Shown piece after piece: positions 1-9,170 of a stretch of DNA of 57,092 bases. The position numbers and the translations under genes are program-made. Within the stretch, counting starts at the first letter, position 1. The number at the start of each line of letters is the position of its first letter. This stretch comes from Candidatus Poribacteria bacterium (GTDB taxonomy: Bacteria > Poribacteria > WGA-4E > WGA-3G). The notes beneath the pieces were generated by a model, which saw only the letters and a list, made by a program, of their open reading frames with translations, made no database searches and was not told the DNA's origin. The stretch covers positions 1-57,092 of the forward strand of contig JAPPES010000020.1 in the NCBI GenBank assembly GCA_028824125.1. The letters run 5' to 3'.

Positions 1-10
1 ATCATTGCAA

Positions 11-106
11 CTAATATAAAACAACTTTATGGCGATAGGTAGCAACTTGGGTTATTATACTAAGACTTGCTTTTATTGCTCTAATAGTCCTTACCAATGT
101 AGACAT
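11..106 (-). pseudogene. Small ORF, probably a gene 5' end truncated by a repeat element
   Basis: A 31-codon minus-strand ORF begins MSTLVRTIRAIKAS and has a strong ribosome binding site (AGGAGGAAAA) just before the ATG at 106. Its second half is read from the end of an inverted-repeat element (CAACTTGGGTTATTATA, about 40-60) that also occurs near 15.3 kb and 28.85 kb. I infer that the element landed in a small gene and replaced its 3' part. No function is recognised. It could also be a genuine small peptide; the good start signal is the only support for translation. Confidence 0.35.
30..60. repeat. Terminal part of AAGTTG-type inverted-repeat element
   Basis: The stretch TAGGTAGCAACTTGGGTTATTATA matches the right end of the elements at 15144-15303 and 28696-28857. 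The other end is not recognisable here and may lie outside the window or be lost. Confidence 0.45.
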
Positions 107-190
107 TTTTCCTCCTATGGTTGTTTTGTGATTGATGTAAATTAATGATGAGACAAATGTCCTCATGCCGAAAAAGACTGGTGCGTTTCT

Positions 191-306
191 ATGAAGTTTA
201 ACAAAATAAATTGGTAATGTGGCGAGGTTAGGAAACCTCGCCAGCAGGTGAGGTGCACCTACCTCGTGCGGACCTAAAAGGACCGAATTAATAAATTAAT
301 CTTCAT
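191..306. repeat. MITE-like element, family B (ATGAAG ends)
   Basis: A 116 bp element with ends ATGAAGTTTAA and TTAATCTTCAT and an internal palindrome GGCGAGGTTAGGAAACCTCG. The right half (TGCGGACC..AAAAGGACCGAATTAATAAA) recurs at 24.5 kb and 20.15 kb. It fills the gap upstream of the truncated ORF and downstream of the phosphoesterase. No transposase is encoded. Confidence 0.7.
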
Positions 307-355
307 TAAAACGCATCTACCTTATCTATAATGCTGATTGAATACCAATATTGGA

Positions 356-1993
356 TTATCGTACTCGGATGATTCGTTTTCCTATGAAAGTTTGGCCAAA
401 CATATCAGTAGTGCGGATGTTGATAACGTGTGTTCCTATTGGGATATTTGCGGGGAGTTTCGATTGCCAGATGTGCGTTGACTTTGGAACACCGTAAAGA
501 AGCCGTTTTCCTCTTTGTGGCAGTTGGTTGTCTTCCTTCAGCATTTCCTTCATTTTTGCCCGTATTTCAGCATGCATTTGCCGTTCAAGGTGGTACGTAT
601 CGTCCCGTTCTTTGAGTGCTTGAAAGTATGGGTCTTTCTGAGGCGTATAGGTCATCGGTTTCCATTTCCCGTCTTCACCCAGACGGATTTCAACCTTTGA
701 ACGCTTAGTGCCACCAAAGATGTTAACCAGTACATCAGTTTTGCCAGTTTCCGATGACGCCACTTCCCATGGTGCCCATATATTCATTTGGTAATTAGCG
801 GGTCGACGGGCAGCCTTAAATCGGATTGTATATTGATTTCCATCAAATGTGAAGATGCCATATCCATTGGGAGCACCATCTCGCATCGTTGTGTGGGGAA
901 TACCGACTTCATCAAGCGTGCCCTGCCACCAGCTGCCTGATGTGGTTGCATGATTGTGGTGATGATGTGCGTCATCGCCATGCCAACCGTGCTCAGGTCC
1001 GATGAAATCATCATGTTGTACATGTGTGTGTGCGGATAAAGATAATGTATGGGGACGGTCACCGAGAAGATTCATCAATTCTTGTACATCACGCATCTCT
1101 GTCAATGGAATATGCATGGATATCACAATAAGCTGATTTTTGGGTACGAAAGCAAGATCATTTCGAATAAACTTCAACTGTCGTTCTCCTACCTCACTGA
1201 AGTAGATAACATTATTATCCTTATCACGGGACCAATGTACATTGTCAATAATGATGAAATGGACTGGTCCCCAATCATAGGAATAGCAGGTGGGACCATA
1301 AACGCGTTCAAAGGTCTCATCGGCGTATTTGTCAAGTTTAGCAGGACGGTTCATATCATGGTTACCGTAGACGTTGTACCACGGTATCCCAACAGTAGCC
1401 ATCACCTCGTTAAGCGGATCGAATAAGTTTAGATTATCACCTACCAAATCACCAAGACTGATTCCGAACACTGCATCAGTACCAATAACTTCTTCAACCA
1501 CATCATGCGCCAACCACTCAATCTCTTGCATATTATTGGGTTGTGTATCCCCGAAGACGAGTGCCTTAAAGGTGTCAGGTTCGTTCTGTTCAGTGAGGGG
1601 AAAATCAACCGACTCTGGTAACGGTCCCGTTGGAGCGACGCCGGGATACCCCAATCCATCTGGTGAACCGAGTGGTTTGTGAATGTAATAAAACTTCGGG
1701 AGTCGGTTTTTGTCAATCGGTGTCATATAACCACGAGGTTTAATGACGAAAAGGATAGTGTCATCACTGACTGCGAGCGAGTATTTCCCGTTGGCATCGG
1801 TTTGGACAACATCCTGCCCATTAGAAACGCGAACCCCAGATAATCCTTTCTCATTATCGTCCATTACTTGATTTCTATTCGTATCCAGAAAAACAGTACC
1901 AGTAGCGGTTGAATTTGCTGCGACACTGTTTCCTAACCAGAGCGAAATCAAGATAACTAACAAAAATATAAAATACCATTGCCTATAAATCAT
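356..1993 (-). CDS. Secreted calcineurin-like metallophosphoesterase with SdrD-B-like N-terminal domain
   Basis: The 545-residue protein has an N-terminal signal peptide or anchor (residues 6-26). Residues about 31-90 form an SdrD-B/CNA-B-like beta domain with a Ca-binding-type loop (DTNRNQVMDDNE). A metallophosphatase core follows: GDTQ (149-151), GDLVGD (181-186), GNHD (210-213), MHIP near 295 and AHTH near 322, with Ala in place of Gly in the usual GHTH. The last 150 residues look like the C-terminal domain of MPP_C-type phosphoesterases. It probably hydrolyses a phosphomonoester or diester outside the cytoplasm; the substrate is unknown. A good RBS (AAGGAGAATTGT) supports the ATG at 1993. 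It is transcribed alone; the next gene ends 180 bp upstream. Confidence 0.9.
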   Translation of the reverse strand: MIYRQWYFIFLLVILISLWLGNSVAANSTATGTVFLDTNRNQVMDDNEKGLSGVRVSNGQDVVQTDANGKYSLAVSDDTILFVIKPRGYMTPIDKNRLPKFYYIHKPLGSPDGLGYPGVAPTGPLPESVDFPLTEQNEPDTFKALVFGDTQPNNMQEIEWLAHDVVEEVIGTDAVFGISLGDLVGDNLNLFDPLNEVMATVGIPWYNVYGNHDMNRPAKLDKYADETFERVYGPTCYSYDWGPVHFIIIDNVHWSRDKDNNVIYFSEVGERQLKFIRNDLAFVPKNQLIVISMHIPLTEMRDVQELMNLLGDRPHTLSLSAHTHVQHDDFIGPEHGWHGDDAHHHHNHATTSGSWWQGTLDEVGIPHTTMRDGAPNGYGIFTFDGNQYTIRFKAARRPANYQMNIWAPWEVASSETGKTDVLVNIFGGTKRSKVEIRLGEDGKWKPMTYTPQKDPYFQALKERDDTYHLERQMHAEIRAKMKEMLKEDNQLPQRGKRLLYGVPKSTHIWQSKLPANIPIGTHVINIRTTDMFGQTFIGKRIIRVR

Positions 1994-2174
1994 ACAATTC
2001 TCCTTGTTGTAGATAATGATGTTGTGGTAGTGGATGATAACTTTTTCACCACACTGCGAAAATCAATGATATGTAGAATATCCAATTTCCAAAAAGAAAT
2101 CAAGCAAAATTAATAGTCAAAGACTTATGACGCTACGTATATCTGTTCCGTCAATACTAATGGGACCAATTCAA

Positions 2175-3803
2175 TTAAAAAGTTACAGCATATCCATCAG
2201 TTCTCGGATCGGAGCCACCGATAAGCGCGCCCGATTCGGGATGAACTTTTATCATCTGCGCACTTCCTGGACCGCCCCAATCTCCGACAAGCTGGAGTTC
2301 ATGACCTCTTTGTGCTAAACCTTCTTGAGTATCCGTGGAGAATCGTGTTTCTAACTGTAAGTGATTAGAACACGTGTGTGGAATTGTGGATTCCATCGGG
2401 TTTTGGAGACTGCGCCAGCGTGGAGCAGAGACCGCCTCTTGTGGCGTCATGCCAAAGTCAAGGACATGTGTTACTAACTGTAGGTTTGTTTGTACCTGTG
2501 TATCTGCCCCCGGTGTTCCACACGCTAACACGGGTTTACCGTCTTTTGTAACGATAACAGGATTCATTGTGTGGCGGACACGTTTGCCCGGCATTAGGCA
2601 GTTGGGATGCTCCTCTTCCAAATGCCAATAGGTCATTCGGTTGTTTAGCAGGATACCTGTATCCCCTGCTACCAAGCTTGAACCGAACCCTGATTGGATA
2701 CTCTGTAACACGCAGACAAGATTTCCTGCACGGTCAGCAGTGCAGAAACAGGTGGTGTCTTGGTGTGCTTCGGGGCCACCTGCGGGAACATCAACAGCCG
2801 CCTTCTCCAAATCAATCCGTTTTGCTTGTTCAGCGGCGTAGGATTTAGATAACATGCCTTCTATGGGAACATCTATCCAATTGGGGTCTGCCATATATTT
2901 TTCTCTGTCAGCAAAGGCGAGTTTTTTCGCTTCAACCATCAAGTGTACACTTTCAGCACTGTTACATCCCAGAGCCTGCAAATCAAACAATTCTACAACG
3001 TTTAATTCCTGCAATAGGATATGTCCGCTTGAGTTGGGAGGCATTTCATAGACTTCGTAGCCACGGTAGTTAACGTGTATTGGATCATCCCAATGCGCGT
3101 GAAATTCTGCGAGGTCTTCTGCTGTTAATAGTCCATCATAAGCGTGACTGAATTCCGCAATTTTCTTAGCAATTTCGCCTTTGTAGAACACATCTCTACC
3201 ATCTTTTGCGATTTTGCGGAGGGTTGTGCCAAGATTGGGGTTTGCAAGGAGTTCACCTGCGGGGATCGGTTCGCCATCGTTTGTAAAGATAGCGCGACTG
3301 TCTGGTTCGGCAGCAAAACGTGCGTTTTCACCTCTTAACCCTCCTGCGAGTCTATGACTCACAGGAAATCCTTCTTCACAGAGAGAAATTGCGGGGGCAA
3401 AAACTTCTTCTAACTTTAGTGCGCCGTAACGTTCATGTGCAAGCAGCCATCCATCAAGAAGTCCAGGAACAGAAACGCTTCGCATGCCTTTCATTGGAAT
3501 ACCGCCATCTTTGAGATAGGTCTCGCGGGTTGCGGCACGCGGCGCAGGTCCTGTTCCATTGACGGCTGCGACCTGTCCTGTTTCTGCCCAATAGATGAGG
3601 ATAAATCCATCCCCACCGACACCAGAACCAGCAGGTTCAACCACACCAAGTGCGGCGGCAGTTGCAATTGCAGCGTCAACAGCGTTGCCACCTGCCATCA
3701 TTGTTTGTATACCTGCTTGTGAGGCAAGTACGTGCCCTGATGTAACCATGCCGTTGCTGCCCATTACAGACGGACGGAATGCTGAGCCGTGCGGTGATTG
3801 CAT
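2175..3803 (-). CDS. ggt: Gamma-glutamyltransferase family protein
   Basis: The 542-residue protein matches the Ntn-hydrolase gamma-glutamyltranspeptidase family over its length: MASGGNAVDAA-like AGGNAVDAAIA near 38-48, GVGGDGF near 61-67, and the autoprocessing site DTTCFC with the predicted catalytic Thr350. In this family cleavage before that Thr gives large and small subunits that transfer or hydrolyse gamma-glutamyl groups of glutathione-like compounds. No signal peptide is visible, unlike E. coli Ggt, so it may be cytoplasmic or a relative acting on another amide. The usual THxS context is CFC here. The RBS GGAGGTTTCAG precedes ATG 3803. Only 12 bp separate it from the lipoprotein gene upstream, suggesting co-transcription. 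Confidence 0.92.
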   Translation of the reverse strand: MQSPHGSAFRPSVMGSNGMVTSGHVLASQAGIQTMMAGGNAVDAAIATAAALGVVEPAGSGVGGDGFILIYWAETGQVAAVNGTGPAPRAATRETYLKDGGIPMKGMRSVSVPGLLDGWLLAHERYGALKLEEVFAPAISLCEEGFPVSHRLAGGLRGENARFAAEPDSRAIFTNDGEPIPAGELLANPNLGTTLRKIAKDGRDVFYKGEIAKKIAEFSHAYDGLLTAEDLAEFHAHWDDPIHVNYRGYEVYEMPPNSSGHILLQELNVVELFDLQALGCNSAESVHLMVEAKKLAFADREKYMADPNWIDVPIEGMLSKSYAAEQAKRIDLEKAAVDVPAGGPEAHQDTTCFCTADRAGNLVCVLQSIQSGFGSSLVAGDTGILLNNRMTYWHLEEEHPNCLMPGKRVRHTMNPVIVTKDGKPVLACGTPGADTQVQTNLQLVTHVLDFGMTPQEAVSAPRWRSLQNPMESTIPHTCSNHLQLETRFSTDTQEGLAQRGHELQLVGDWGGPGSAQMIKVHPESGALIGGSDPRTDGYAVTF

Positions 3804-3815
3804 CTGAAACCTCCA

Positions 3816-5042
3816 TTATTCACTGGATACTGTCCAATCACTTGACCGGGACGGATCTCGTATTTTTAAATGCTCTACGGTCACATATCCATCCCTGATA
3901 GATTGTCGGTAGAGTTCATTAACCTCTTCGTGATTTTTCTCTGAATGCTGAAAATAGATATGAAGAAACACAACTGCTATACTGTGAAGGGAAAAACCGT
4001 TTGTACGGATGCGTTCAGCAGCCTCCGGAATTTCTTCTGCATAGATATCTGCAAGGTCGCGGACAAAAGTATAATTAAAGAAATCTAACCCGCTTTCTTC
4101 AATTAAGATGCTATCAATAACGTCAAAGTTGCCTTGACACCAAGCTACATTGTATCTTGTCCCCACTCGGTCTATTATGAAAAAAGAAAATAATTGCGAT
4201 TCCATGTAGCCTGATAGTTCTGAAAAGGTAGAAGGCATGCGGGAAATGGGGTCAATCCTACAGCTACTTACTTCCGCAAGGCCGGGAATAGCGTATAATT
4301 CTTCTCTCATAATATTAATAGGCGCATTTAAGACTATACCTTCCTCATTGAAAAATGGTATAAACATTTGTACTACTATCGCGTATCCTTTGAGAGTCAG
4401 AAATTCAACTACAGCTGCTCGCGTTATATTCATTGGCCGAATTGTTTCGTCATAGATGATGCGCACGCCGTTGTTGCAACCAAAAGATGATGAAGAAAGA
4501 AACGGGGGACGATCGTACCCGAAGGCAAAGGGAATAAAAGCATTCTCTGTAGGAAACTGTTGCAGTGCCTTTTCCGCATTCAATGCTTCTTGAGCAAGGT
4601 TTTCCAATACTTGTTCCCTGTCACTCAGTTCTACTGCTGCTTCTGTGGCGTATGCCCTTGCTGCGCGTTCGGACGCTATAGCAAATCCTCCCAATTTTAT
4701 TCCGCAGTTTGCTAAAGAAAATCCTTGTTGTAAGGCGTTTGCTTCCAGAAAAAGTTTCCAGAATGGCGTTTCTGTTGTCGTTCCTATTTCTATTGCAAGA
4801 ACTTCTGCGACTTCATTTGCAGCGTTAGCAAGATCAACAAATCCACGTTCAGCAGCAGTGTCCGCAAGGTCTGACAGTGCCTTTTGCGCAAATTGTGCAG
4901 TAGTTTGATCAATAGGGTCTATCGGTGAAACAAGTCGCCTCTCGCACCCAGTGAATATTATTGCACTGAGTGCTGTAAGGAGCAATAGTTTAAAAAACTT
5001 CATTCGGAACGCTAAAGCAGTAATGCCATGTGTAGATTGCAT
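3816..5042 (-). CDS. Lipoprotein of unknown function, tandem paralogue 1
   Basis: The product has a lipoprotein signal peptide ending in the lipobox FTGC, then a conserved segment starting ERRLVSPIDPIDQ. The rest is mostly helical with no recognised domain. It is a paralogue of the gene at 5093-6307: the first 48 mature residues are identical and the C-terminal 100 are about 70% alike (SGLDFF, LADIYAEE, IYFQHS). Two starts are possible. ATG 5042 has a good RBS (AGAGGTTATA) but adds 13 polar residues ahead of the signal peptide; ATG 5003 gives a canonical signal peptide but has no clear RBS. The extra N-terminus (MQSTHG) resembles the start of the neighbouring ggt (MQSPHG). Confidence 0.75.
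   Translation of the reverse strand: MQSTHGITALAFRMKFFKLLLLTALSAIIFTGCERRLVSPIDPIDQTTAQFAQKALSDLADTAAERGFVDLANAANEVAEVLAIEIGTTTETPFWKLFLEANALQQGFSLANCGIKLGGFAIASERAARAYATEAAVELSDREQVLENLAQEALNAEKALQQFPTENAFIPFAFGYDRPPFLSSSSFGCNNGVRIIYDETIRPMNITRAAVVEFLTLKGYAIVVQMFIPFFNEEGIVLNAPINIMREELYAIPGLAEVSSCRIDPISRMPSTFSELSGYMESQLFSFFIIDRVGTRYNVAWCQGNFDVIDSILIEESGLDFFNYTFVRDLADIYAEEIPEAAERIRTNGFSLHSIAVVFLHIYFQHSEKNHEEVNELYRQSIRDGYVTVEHLKIRDPSRSSDWTVSSE
4801..4943. repeat. 143 bp tract identical to 6105-6247 in the paralogous lipoprotein gene
   Basis: The two lipoprotein genes share 143 consecutive identical bases encoding the first part of the mature protein, while flanking coding sequence is clearly diverged. 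I compared them base by base by eye. This looks like recent gene conversion, or a partial duplication fused to different downstream sequence. Confidence 0.8.
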
Positions 5043-5092
5043 TATAACCTCTATTATTCAAATTCAAAGATGTAGTTACTGCAAGGGGCATA

Positions 5093-6307
5093 CTATATCC
5101 CATATTTTGAATGTTCTATAATCACATTTCCAATTCTGATGGATTGTCGGAAGAGTTCAATGATCTCGTCAAGGGTTTTCCCCGAATGCTGAAAGTAAAT
5201 CGTTAGAAATACAATTCCAATTGGACGGAGAGAGAAACTATTTGTTCGGATACGATCTGCTGCCTCAGGAACTTCTTCTGCATAGATGTCTGCAAGATTG
5301 CGGACGAAAGCATAATCAAAGAAATCTAACCCGCTTTCCTTAATTAAGATATTGTCTATAACGTCAAATTTACCCCGACACCATACCTCATTGTATTCTG
5401 TTCTCACTTTGTCTATTATTTCAACACTGATAGGTGGAGGGTGATAGACAATTGTAGGATAGTAAAGAAAATTAGGTTGAACTAATGCTACGCCGGGAAT
5501 AATGAATAATTCTTCCATAATAGGAAGCGGATCAACATCCACACCTAAATCTATGGCTTCAATAAGGTCGAGTATTCCTTCCGTCGTGACTGTGTACCCT
5601 TTGTTAGTTAGAAACTCAATCACGGTTGTTCTCGTTTCGGTCACTGGCCGAATTGTTTCGTCATACTGTATTAATATTACGCCAGGTTCGTAAGATGGAG
5701 GATTTGGATCCCAAGAGTAATAGCTAGCATAGTCTTCATACGAATCAATGCCTAGCCCATATCCGAAAGCAAAAGGAATGAAGGTCTTCTCAGTAGGCAG
5801 CAGCTGCAATGTCTTTTCCGCTGTCACTGTCTCATGAGCAAGGTTCTGTAATGCTTGTTTCAGGTCCCTCGGTTCTTCGGCAGGATAGACTACTCTAAGT
5901 AAGAATGATAAAGTCCACCATCCGTGTTCCTCATTACCTGTTGTTTCCGTTATGTGTGCTTTTGCTGCGTATATCGATGCTATAGCAAATTTTCGCAATT
6001 CTATTTTGCATGCTGCTTTAACAAATCCTCGTTCCAAAGCAGTTGCTTCATGAGCAAGTTTCAAGAATGCCGGTTCTGCTACTGTTCCTGCTTCTGTTGA
6101 AAGGACTTCTGCGACTTCATTTGCAGCGTTAGCAAGATCAACAAATCCACGTTCAGCAGCAGTGTCCGCAAGGTCTGACAGTGCCTTTTGCGCAAATTGT
6201 GCAGTAGTTTGATCAATAGGGTCTATCGGTGAAACAAGTCGCCTCTCACATCCTGTGAACATTATCGCACTGAGTACAGCGAGAAGAAGCAGTTTAAACA
6301 ACTTCAT
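5093..6307 (-). CDS. Lipoprotein of unknown function, tandem paralogue 2
   Basis: The 404-residue protein starts MKLFKLLLLAVLSAIMFTGC, an unambiguous lipoprotein signal peptide and lipobox. The following segment is identical to paralogue 1, and a 143 bp DNA tract (6105-6247 against 4801-4943) is identical base for base although the rest has diverged. Shared C-terminal motifs include ESGLDFF, YAEE and IYFQHSGKT. It is predicted to be anchored to a membrane and face the periplasm. Function is unknown. RBS GGAGGTTCAGATA precedes ATG 6307, and 50 bp separate it from paralogue 1. The oxidoreductase gene ends 21 bp upstream, so all may be read from one transcript. Confidence 0.75.
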   Translation of the reverse strand: MKLFKLLLLAVLSAIMFTGCERRLVSPIDPIDQTTAQFAQKALSDLADTAAERGFVDLANAANEVAEVLSTEAGTVAEPAFLKLAHEATALERGFVKAACKIELRKFAIASIYAAKAHITETTGNEEHGWWTLSFLLRVVYPAEEPRDLKQALQNLAHETVTAEKTLQLLPTEKTFIPFAFGYGLGIDSYEDYASYYSWDPNPPSYEPGVILIQYDETIRPVTETRTTVIEFLTNKGYTVTTEGILDLIEAIDLGVDVDPLPIMEELFIIPGVALVQPNFLYYPTIVYHPPPISVEIIDKVRTEYNEVWCRGKFDVIDNILIKESGLDFFDYAFVRNLADIYAEEVPEAADRIRTNSFSLRPIGIVFLTIYFQHSGKTLDEIIELFRQSIRIGNVIIEHSKYGI

Positions 6308-6328
6308 TATCTGAACCTCCGTAGCGAT

Positions 6329-7399
6329 TTAAGCAAGCATTTTCTTAGCAAATACTTTCACATCAACGCGTTCATGTGTGCGGGCAGATTCGTTGCATGC
6401 CTCCATCAATATCCATGTGCCGAGTGTGCTATCCTGAATCCACTCACGGTCTTTACCAGTAGCGATTGCTTCAGCGAAAGCATCAAATTGAAGTCTGTCG
6501 TCTTCAATCAATCCGCCGTGGAGGTCTTGGAGCGTAAGGTCTTCAATATTTTGTCCTGTTCGGAAAAGTTGTAGATGTCCGCCATCACGACGTAGGTCTC
6601 CCTCTTCACCGTGGAATGTCCAACTGCCGCTCCATCCGTAAGCTCCCATGTGACCTGCACGGGTGCCAGCATACGTGAACGGTGCGCCGTTGTCGTATTC
6701 CATCAAGGCGTTCCCGCCTGCAGTACCCCAAGCATCTATCTGTCCTAACGCTGGGTCGCGACGGTTGTGAACCTGCGCAGTAACGTATTTCGGAAGTCCT
6801 TTTGCTCCAACGAGTTGGTCAAGTTGATGGCTGCAACCCGCATGAAAATAAAGTCCATCAACGTAAGCATCGGGTTGCCGAGAATCCGGACCGGTAAATA
6901 GATTTTGGCGTATCCAGAATCGGCACTCACCACCTAACATTTCACCGATGCCGCCGTCTTCTCGGAGCCATTCCCGCATTTTTGCAGCAGCAGGATTCCA
7001 TCGCTTGTTTTGTCCCTGTACTAATATTGTTCCGGGATTTGCTTTGTGTGCTTGAATGATGTCGTGGAATTCTGCTTGTGTTGTTGCAATCGGTTTGACG
7101 CAGAGCGTGTGCATACCGAGGTTCAGACTTTCAACGATGAGTTCAGCATGAACTGTTGTTGACGCATAGATAAGACATGCCTGAGCTTCAGCATGTTTTT
7201 CCTTTGCTTCGGTTATTGTTGTATAGATGCGTTCTGACAAACCTTCAGGCGCACCATTTATTGATTCTACGCCTCTTTTTGCGCCTTCAAGGTTGATGTC
7301 TACGCATGCAACAGGTTCAAATCCGTGAGAATTGACTTGTGCTTGTAAGCGTCCATGCGCAAAGTGTGTGCAGCCAACATGGATAGTTGGAATTGCCAT
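6329..7399 (-). CDS. Gfo/Idh/MocA family oxidoreductase
   Basis: The 356-residue protein has the two-domain architecture of this family: an N-terminal Rossmann fold (residues 1-125) and a C-terminal alpha/beta substrate domain with the HAGCSHQLDQL stretch near 187-197. The dinucleotide loop is unusual (HVGCTHFAHG instead of GxGxxG), and the usual EKP is VKP (TLCVKPIATT). It should oxidise or reduce a sugar or cyclitol with NAD(P); the substrate cannot be read from the sequence. RBS AAAGGAGACC supports ATG 7399. It lies 55 bp downstream of the DUF6807 gene, a partnership common in carbohydrate-catabolic clusters. Confidence 0.85.
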   Translation of the reverse strand: MAIPTIHVGCTHFAHGRLQAQVNSHGFEPVACVDINLEGAKRGVESINGAPEGLSERIYTTITEAKEKHAEAQACLIYASTTVHAELIVESLNLGMHTLCVKPIATTQAEFHDIIQAHKANPGTILVQGQNKRWNPAAAKMREWLREDGGIGEMLGGECRFWIRQNLFTGPDSRQPDAYVDGLYFHAGCSHQLDQLVGAKGLPKYVTAQVHNRRDPALGQIDAWGTAGGNALMEYDNGAPFTYAGTRAGHMGAYGWSGSWTFHGEEGDLRRDGGHLQLFRTGQNIEDLTLQDLHGGLIEDDRLQFDAFAEAIATGKDREWIQDSTLGTWILMEACNESARTHERVDVKVFAKKMLA

Positions 7400-7454
7400 A
7401 TATTGGTCTCCTTTGTAAGGAAATTTTCTGTTCCACTGCTATGGATAGATTGAC

Positions 7455-8618
7455 CTATTCTTCTGAAATCTCAACAGTTGGTGGATTGATAAAATCGTGA
7501 TACTTCTGTGCGACCTTGCCGACAGTGGCATCGCCAGCATGAATAAGTACACGGAACCGGAAGTGCATCTCCTCACCCTGTTTGAGCGTGTAGGAGCCAT
7601 CTTTGGATGGGTCTCGTTCAAAAGTGCCACTTCCAAAAATATTGCTTCCCATTAAGCCGTAGTTACGGACGTGCCAATATGTCGGATATCGGGGATTAAC
7701 AATATGATCAAACACAGCGATTCCAACGGATGTACCGTCAACAACGCCAGAATAATCGCACCAATTAGCACGTTTTCCCCAAGTTTCGCCTTCGTTGATA
7801 CCGCCAAAAGCGTTCTCAATCTTTCCGCCATCTGATGCGTTCATTGACGGATGCACACGAATGCACATGATACCACCCTCTTTGGTATCACCGAAATGGA
7901 CATCGCCGGCAGAGGCGATAAAACTTAAATCAAGGTCAAAAATTGCGGCATCTTCAGGCAGGTTGTAGATACGGAAATTCTGCTTATCCGTCATCAATAC
8001 TTCACTGTTTTTTGTTTCCCAGTTGTTATCGGTATATATTCTACTGACAACGGGGCCACCGTGTTTTTGTGTGAAGTTTTGATGTACAACTCTGCCGGAA
8101 TTGCTGCCTTCTCCCCATAGGTCAATGTCATTAACTTCACCGTAAGCAACGTAGAGTGAACGGTGATGGACGTGGTCTTTTGAGATGTCGCTTGTTTCAC
8201 CGCGTGTTACTTCACACCCATTTGGTCCCAGGACAGGAAAGAAATAAGGACGAAACTGCGTTTTTCCGTAGCGAAACGTTGTAAAAGTTCTGCCATTAAG
8301 CGTGATGTCAATGGTTTCAGTGTTATCTTTTAATTCAACGCCTGCTTCACCATCAACGGTTCCCTCTGAAAGCGTGTAGGTACGGGAAGCACCAGCGGCG
8401 AGACCGTCAAGTATCCATGCTAAAGTGGTGGATGTACCATCGGCATTCGCGTAGCATTGTGCAGAGATAACATCACCGCTCTCTGAATCTGTTAGGATGA
8501 CGTCTTTGTCAGAAAATTTGTTAATTTCGGGATGGTCAACATTAACGACAACAGGACATCCATCCCGATTGTGGAAGCCTGCGTTGACAGTCAGTGTAAG
8601 GTCGTTCTGATTTGCCAT
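7455..8618 (-). CDS. DUF6807 (PmoA-like) family protein
   Basis: The 387-residue protein fits the DUF6807 family, often labelled 'methane oxygenase PmoA' by automatic transfer although it is not a methane monooxygenase. Supporting segments are PYFFPVLGPNG near 128-138, DHVHHRSLYVAYGEVN near 148-163, GRVVHQ, and HPSMNASDGGKIENAFGG near 255-272. It is His-rich and predicted to be a soluble beta-rich protein; no signal peptide is seen. Members typically sit beside Gfo/Idh/MocA dehydrogenases, as here. Biochemical role is not established. RBS AAGGAGATTC precedes ATG 8618. Confidence 0.8.
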   Translation of the reverse strand: MANQNDLTLTVNAGFHNRDGCPVVVNVDHPEINKFSDKDVILTDSESGDVISAQCYANADGTSTTLAWILDGLAAGASRTYTLSEGTVDGEAGVELKDNTETIDITLNGRTFTTFRYGKTQFRPYFFPVLGPNGCEVTRGETSDISKDHVHHRSLYVAYGEVNDIDLWGEGSNSGRVVHQNFTQKHGGPVVSRIYTDNNWETKNSEVLMTDKQNFRIYNLPEDAAIFDLDLSFIASAGDVHFGDTKEGGIMCIRVHPSMNASDGGKIENAFGGINEGETWGKRANWCDYSGVVDGTSVGIAVFDHIVNPRYPTYWHVRNYGLMGSNIFGSGTFERDPSKDGSYTLKQGEEMHFRFRVLIHAGDATVGKVAQKYHDFINPPTVEISEE

Positions 8619-8689
8619 GAATCTCCTTAATCTGGTTCAATCGTGATGATATGCGCGGTTACAACTTAGCTGCGCAAAGTGGCGAAGAA

Positions 8690-9052
8690 TTAGGAATCCT
8701 CGCTTTTGTCCGCGCTCAATTCGAGGATTGCTTCCTCTTCACTGTCGTAGTTCTCAAAAACGGTTGCTAATCTTCCAAGGACGAGTAGGTTTCTGATATG
8801 TGCACCTGCGTTGACGAGTGCGGTGCGTCCCCCCTTGCGAGTAATAGTAACATGCACGGAAACGAGCGTTCCTAAGCCGCTACTATCCATTCGGGTGACT
8901 TCCTCAAGATTAAAAATGACCTTTGGTGAATCGAAGTGCTCCTCAAGCTCTTCATGAATTTGTTGTCTAATTTCAACATTTGCTGCCCCGATCATGCGAC
9001 CAGTGGGACGGATAACAATAACACCTTCTCTGTGACGTATTTCAGCTAACAT
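8690..9052 (-). CDS. STAS-domain protein, anti-sigma factor antagonist type
   Basis: The 120-residue protein is a single STAS domain with the SpoIIAA/RsbV signature MDSSGLGT at residues 55-62; Ser57 is the likely phospho-acceptor. In this family the unphosphorylated form binds an anti-sigma kinase and frees a sigma factor, or acts in a partner-switching module. No kinase or sigma gene is adjacent, so the partner is unknown. RBS GAGGGAGAAAT precedes ATG 9052. It lies between the DUF6807 gene (71 bp downstream) and the AlbA_2 protein gene (118 bp upstream). Confidence 0.9.
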   Translation of the reverse strand: MLAEIRHREGVIVIRPTGRMIGAANVEIRQQIHEELEEHFDSPKVIFNLEEVTRMDSSGLGTLVSVHVTITRKGGRTALVNAGAHIRNLLVLGRLATVFENYDSEEEAILELSADKSEDS

Positions 9053-9170
9053 ATTTCTCCCTCATAGATATTCCGCATTTAAAAGCGGATAGTTTTAATG
9101 ATAATAAGTGTAACGCATTCAAGTGATTTTGTCAAGGATGTAGAAACGAATCTTTTACTGTTATTTTGTT

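Noticed and set aside
7455..8618. Methane monooxygenase subunit PmoA
   Set aside because: The label comes from automatic naming of DUF6807; the protein is soluble and lacks PmoA membrane helices.
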